The notes beneath the pieces are model-generated. The model had not been told where the DNA came from. It saw nothing but the letters and a program-made list of their open reading frames with translations, and searched no databases. Made by a program: the position numbers and the translations under genes. Positions 60,997 through 64,000 of a stretch of DNA of 64,000 bases are shown here, one piece after another. The number at the start of each line of letters is the position of its first letter. Position 1 is the first letter of the stretch. Source of the stretch: Bacteroidales bacterium Phil12 (GTDB lineage Bacteria > Bacteroidota > Bacteroidia > Bacteroidales > P3); NCBI GenBank assembly GCA_002633275.1, contig NWBO01000053.1:308649-372648 (forward strand). Reading direction: 5' to 3'.

Positions 60997-61629
60997 ATGA
61001 AAAAATATATATTTTTATTAACCATTATCGTATTAATGTCTTCGTGTTCGGTATTCAAAAAATCTTCAAGTAATAAAAAATCCTCAAAGACCGAACAAAC
61101 ATCAAAGACACATCAAGCCGATAAAGACACATCAAAGAAAATCGCACCATACACCACTTGCACTTTCAAGGCTAAAACAAATTTCAAAGGTATGCCTGTA
61201 ACGGCAACAGTACGCACAACATTCGACAGCATCCTGTGGGTTTCCGGTTCGTCCCTTGGTATTGAGGCGTTGAGGGTTAAAGCCACAAGGGATTCGATAT
61301 ATGCCATTGACAAATTAAACAAACGAAACATTCAATATTCGTATGCTCGGGCAAGTTCGGCGTTAGGTATGCCGTTAAGTTTTGACTTTATCCAAGATTT
61401 ATTTACCGACACTACCCTTGTCAAATCATACAACACCGCTCAATTCAAAGGAACTATCGTTAAGAAATTAACTAAAATCGACGGCATTTCACTTCCCGAA
61501 GAAGTAATTATTGACGGCAATATTATGGGTAGCAATCAAAAAATAAAACTCACGATAAGTAATTACCGCCTTAATGTTAAAACCGACTACCCCTTTGATT
61601 TCATTCAAGGTTATAAGGACAAAAAATAA
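60997..61629 (+). CDS. DUF4292-like lipoprotein
   Basis: ATG at 60997 gives the lipoprotein signal (IIVLMSSCSVFK). The 210-residue protein continues with a Ser/Lys/Thr-rich linker and a beta-rich body. Segments such as FKGMPVTATVRTTFDSILWVSGSSLGIEALRVKATRDSIY near 68-107 and QGYKDKK at the end suit the DUF4292 family. Members may be LolB-like lipoprotein carriers, which is recollection and not proven here. A 21-bp array begins 45 bp past the stop. Confidence 0.78.
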   Translation: MKKYIFLLTIIVLMSSCSVFKKSSSNKKSSKTEQTSKTHQADKDTSKKIAPYTTCTFKAKTNFKGMPVTATVRTTFDSILWVSGSSLGIEALRVKATRDSIYAIDKLNKRNIQYSYARASSALGMPLSFDFIQDLFTDTTLVKSYNTAQFKGTIVKKLTKIDGISLPEEVIIDGNIMGSNQKIKLTISNYRLNVKTDYPFDFIQGYKDKK

Positions 61630-61673
61630 AGGAATAATCATCTCGCTTTAATAATATCACTAACCGCAAAATC

Positions 61674-61757
61674 AGTGTTAAACATTAGTAAATTAGTCTC
61701 AGTAATTAATTTATTAGTGTTAAACACTAATTTTTTAGTTTCAGTTAAAAAGAAAAC
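61674..61757. repeat. Four-unit 21-bp array
   Basis: AGT recurs at 61674, 61695, 61716 and 61737, exactly 21 bp apart. Units 1 and 3 share GTGTTAAACA, units 2 and 4 share a CAG word (GTCTCAG, GTTTCAG). It matches the array inside polA. The following 61758-61975 is AT-rich with nothing I can name. Confidence 0.8.
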
Positions 61758-61975
61758 GATTTTAATTACAGCAATTTTGAATAGCGATATTATGACAATT
61801 TCTTGACTATCCTAAAACGCTTTTTCAAAAATTGGAAAAATCGCAAGACTAAAAGCCGTAGAGAATTAACAAAAGAATATTTTTAATAAACATAAGTCCA
61901 AAACGACAATAATAAAAACGACAGCAAATTAATAAAAGATTGTTTTCAATGAATAAATACCTACTACGCTGAAAC

Positions 61976-62012
61976 AAAAACCTGCGACGCTAATTGCATC
62001 GCAGGTTTTTTA
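61976..62012. terminator. Bidirectional terminator past tRNA-Cys
   Basis: CCTGCGA and TCGCAGG form a stem around CGCTAATTGCA, with A-run on the left and T-run on the right, so it can stop transcription both ways. Confidence 0.8.
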
Positions 62013-62025
62013 GTCTCCCCTCTTT

Positions 62026-62098
62026 GAGGTCTCTTCCAGATTCGAACTGGAGTAAACGGTTTTGCAGACCGGCACCTAGCCACTCGGTCAAGAGACCT
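62026..62098 (-). tRNA. tRNA-Cys (GCA)
   Basis: On the minus strand the acceptor AGGTCTC pairs with GAGACCT. The D-arm is GACCGAGTGGCTAGGT, the anticodon loop CTGCAAA has anticodon GCA, and the T-arm is TCCAGTTCGAATCTGGA. The D-loop and TTCGAAT match Bacteroidota tRNA-Cys as I recall it. The discriminator base appears to be C, unusual for tRNA-Cys. CCA is not encoded. A -7 element lies at 62115-62122. Confidence 0.9.
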
Positions 62099-62114
62099 GT
62101 CGTTTTTCAGTGTG

Positions 62115-62122
62115 CAAAATTA
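62115..62122 (-). promoter_or_regulatory. -7 element TAATTTTG of tRNA-Cys
   Basis: This exact element reads leftward, 17 bp before the mature tRNA. Confidence 0.6.
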
Positions 62123-62217
62123 CAAAGTTTTTCGTTACCACCAAAATTTTTTTGGTTTTTTGTTGAAAAATAGTTGCGAAACCTTGCAATCAACCTGCAA
62201 AACCTGTTATTATTTTC

Positions 62218-64000
<1,783 letters not shown>

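Overview
The window reads as chromosomal DNA of a Bacteroidales bacterium (phylum Bacteroidota). The evidence is AT-rich DNA, repeated TAnnTTTG -7 promoter elements in front of genes, a type IX secretion sorting domain on a giant surface protein, Bacteroidota-type HU-like, DUF4249-like and DUF4292-like proteins, and many lipoproteins with short linkers. There are two tRNAs (Phe-GAA, Cys-GCA), no rRNA, no CRISPR array and no integrase.

Layout. 1-1600: Sel1-repeat and HU-like genes, a truncated second HU-like gene, a mirror-symmetric repeat element and a small promoter-to-terminator unit. 1.6-7.1 kb: a redox/detoxification-like cluster (alpha/beta hydrolase, acetyltransferase, flavodoxin lipoprotein, aldo/keto reductase, two AraC regulators). 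7.5-12 kb: a radical SAM protein, then polysaccharide export genes (Wza-like, Wzc-like tyrosine kinase). 12-21.4 kb: MiaB, sirtuin, DUF2520-like protein, IspG, and an envelope group (MlaD/MCE, cell-wall amidase, LptD). 21.4-26.3 kb: an accessory island with a type II restriction-modification pair, gene fragments (primase-associated zinc domain, HTH protein, RhuM pseudogene) and palindromic repeats next to tRNA-Phe. 26.5-39.8 kb: IleRS, asparaginase, heptose kinase, NDP-sugar pyrophosphorylase-like protein, TPR lipoprotein, exonuclease, GSCFA protein, CutC, lipoprotein and initiating sugar transferase. 40-48 kb: a 2622-residue secreted modular protein. 48-64 kb: DNA polymerase I without a recognisable proofreading domain, TonB-domain protein, TPR protein, a candidate structured leader with two unknown genes, YchF and trigger factor, DUF4249-like lipoprotein, PyrK-PyrD, Ogt, DUF4292-like lipoprotein, tRNA-Cys and a truncated GH2 beta-galactosidase.

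The most unusual signal is a set of short degenerate repeat arrays with a 21-bp period at eight places (about 619-870, 4186-4262, 5094-5135, 7173-7497, 24530-24640, 49556-49661, 51363-51446, 61674-61757). Two are large mirror-image elements with nearly superimposable geometry but different words. Five share a unit like AGTGTTAAACACTRATAAAWT. Some lie between convergent or divergent genes. Others lie inside or at the edge of damaged genes: an HU-like gene, a primase-associated fragment, and polA, where five exact 21-bp units are read in frame as heptapeptides just where the 3'-5' exonuclease domain is missing. I do not recognise this as a described system. The P. gingivalis 'BrickBuilt' MITEs, recalled as having tandem repeats of about 23 nt, are the nearest analogy I can offer.

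Functionally the window combines core genes (translation, pyrimidine synthesis, isoprenoids, folding), envelope building (LptD, heptose kinase, Wza/Wzc, sugar transferase, amidase) and a decayed mobile or defence island. All coordinates and motifs come from reading the sequence. No database search was run.
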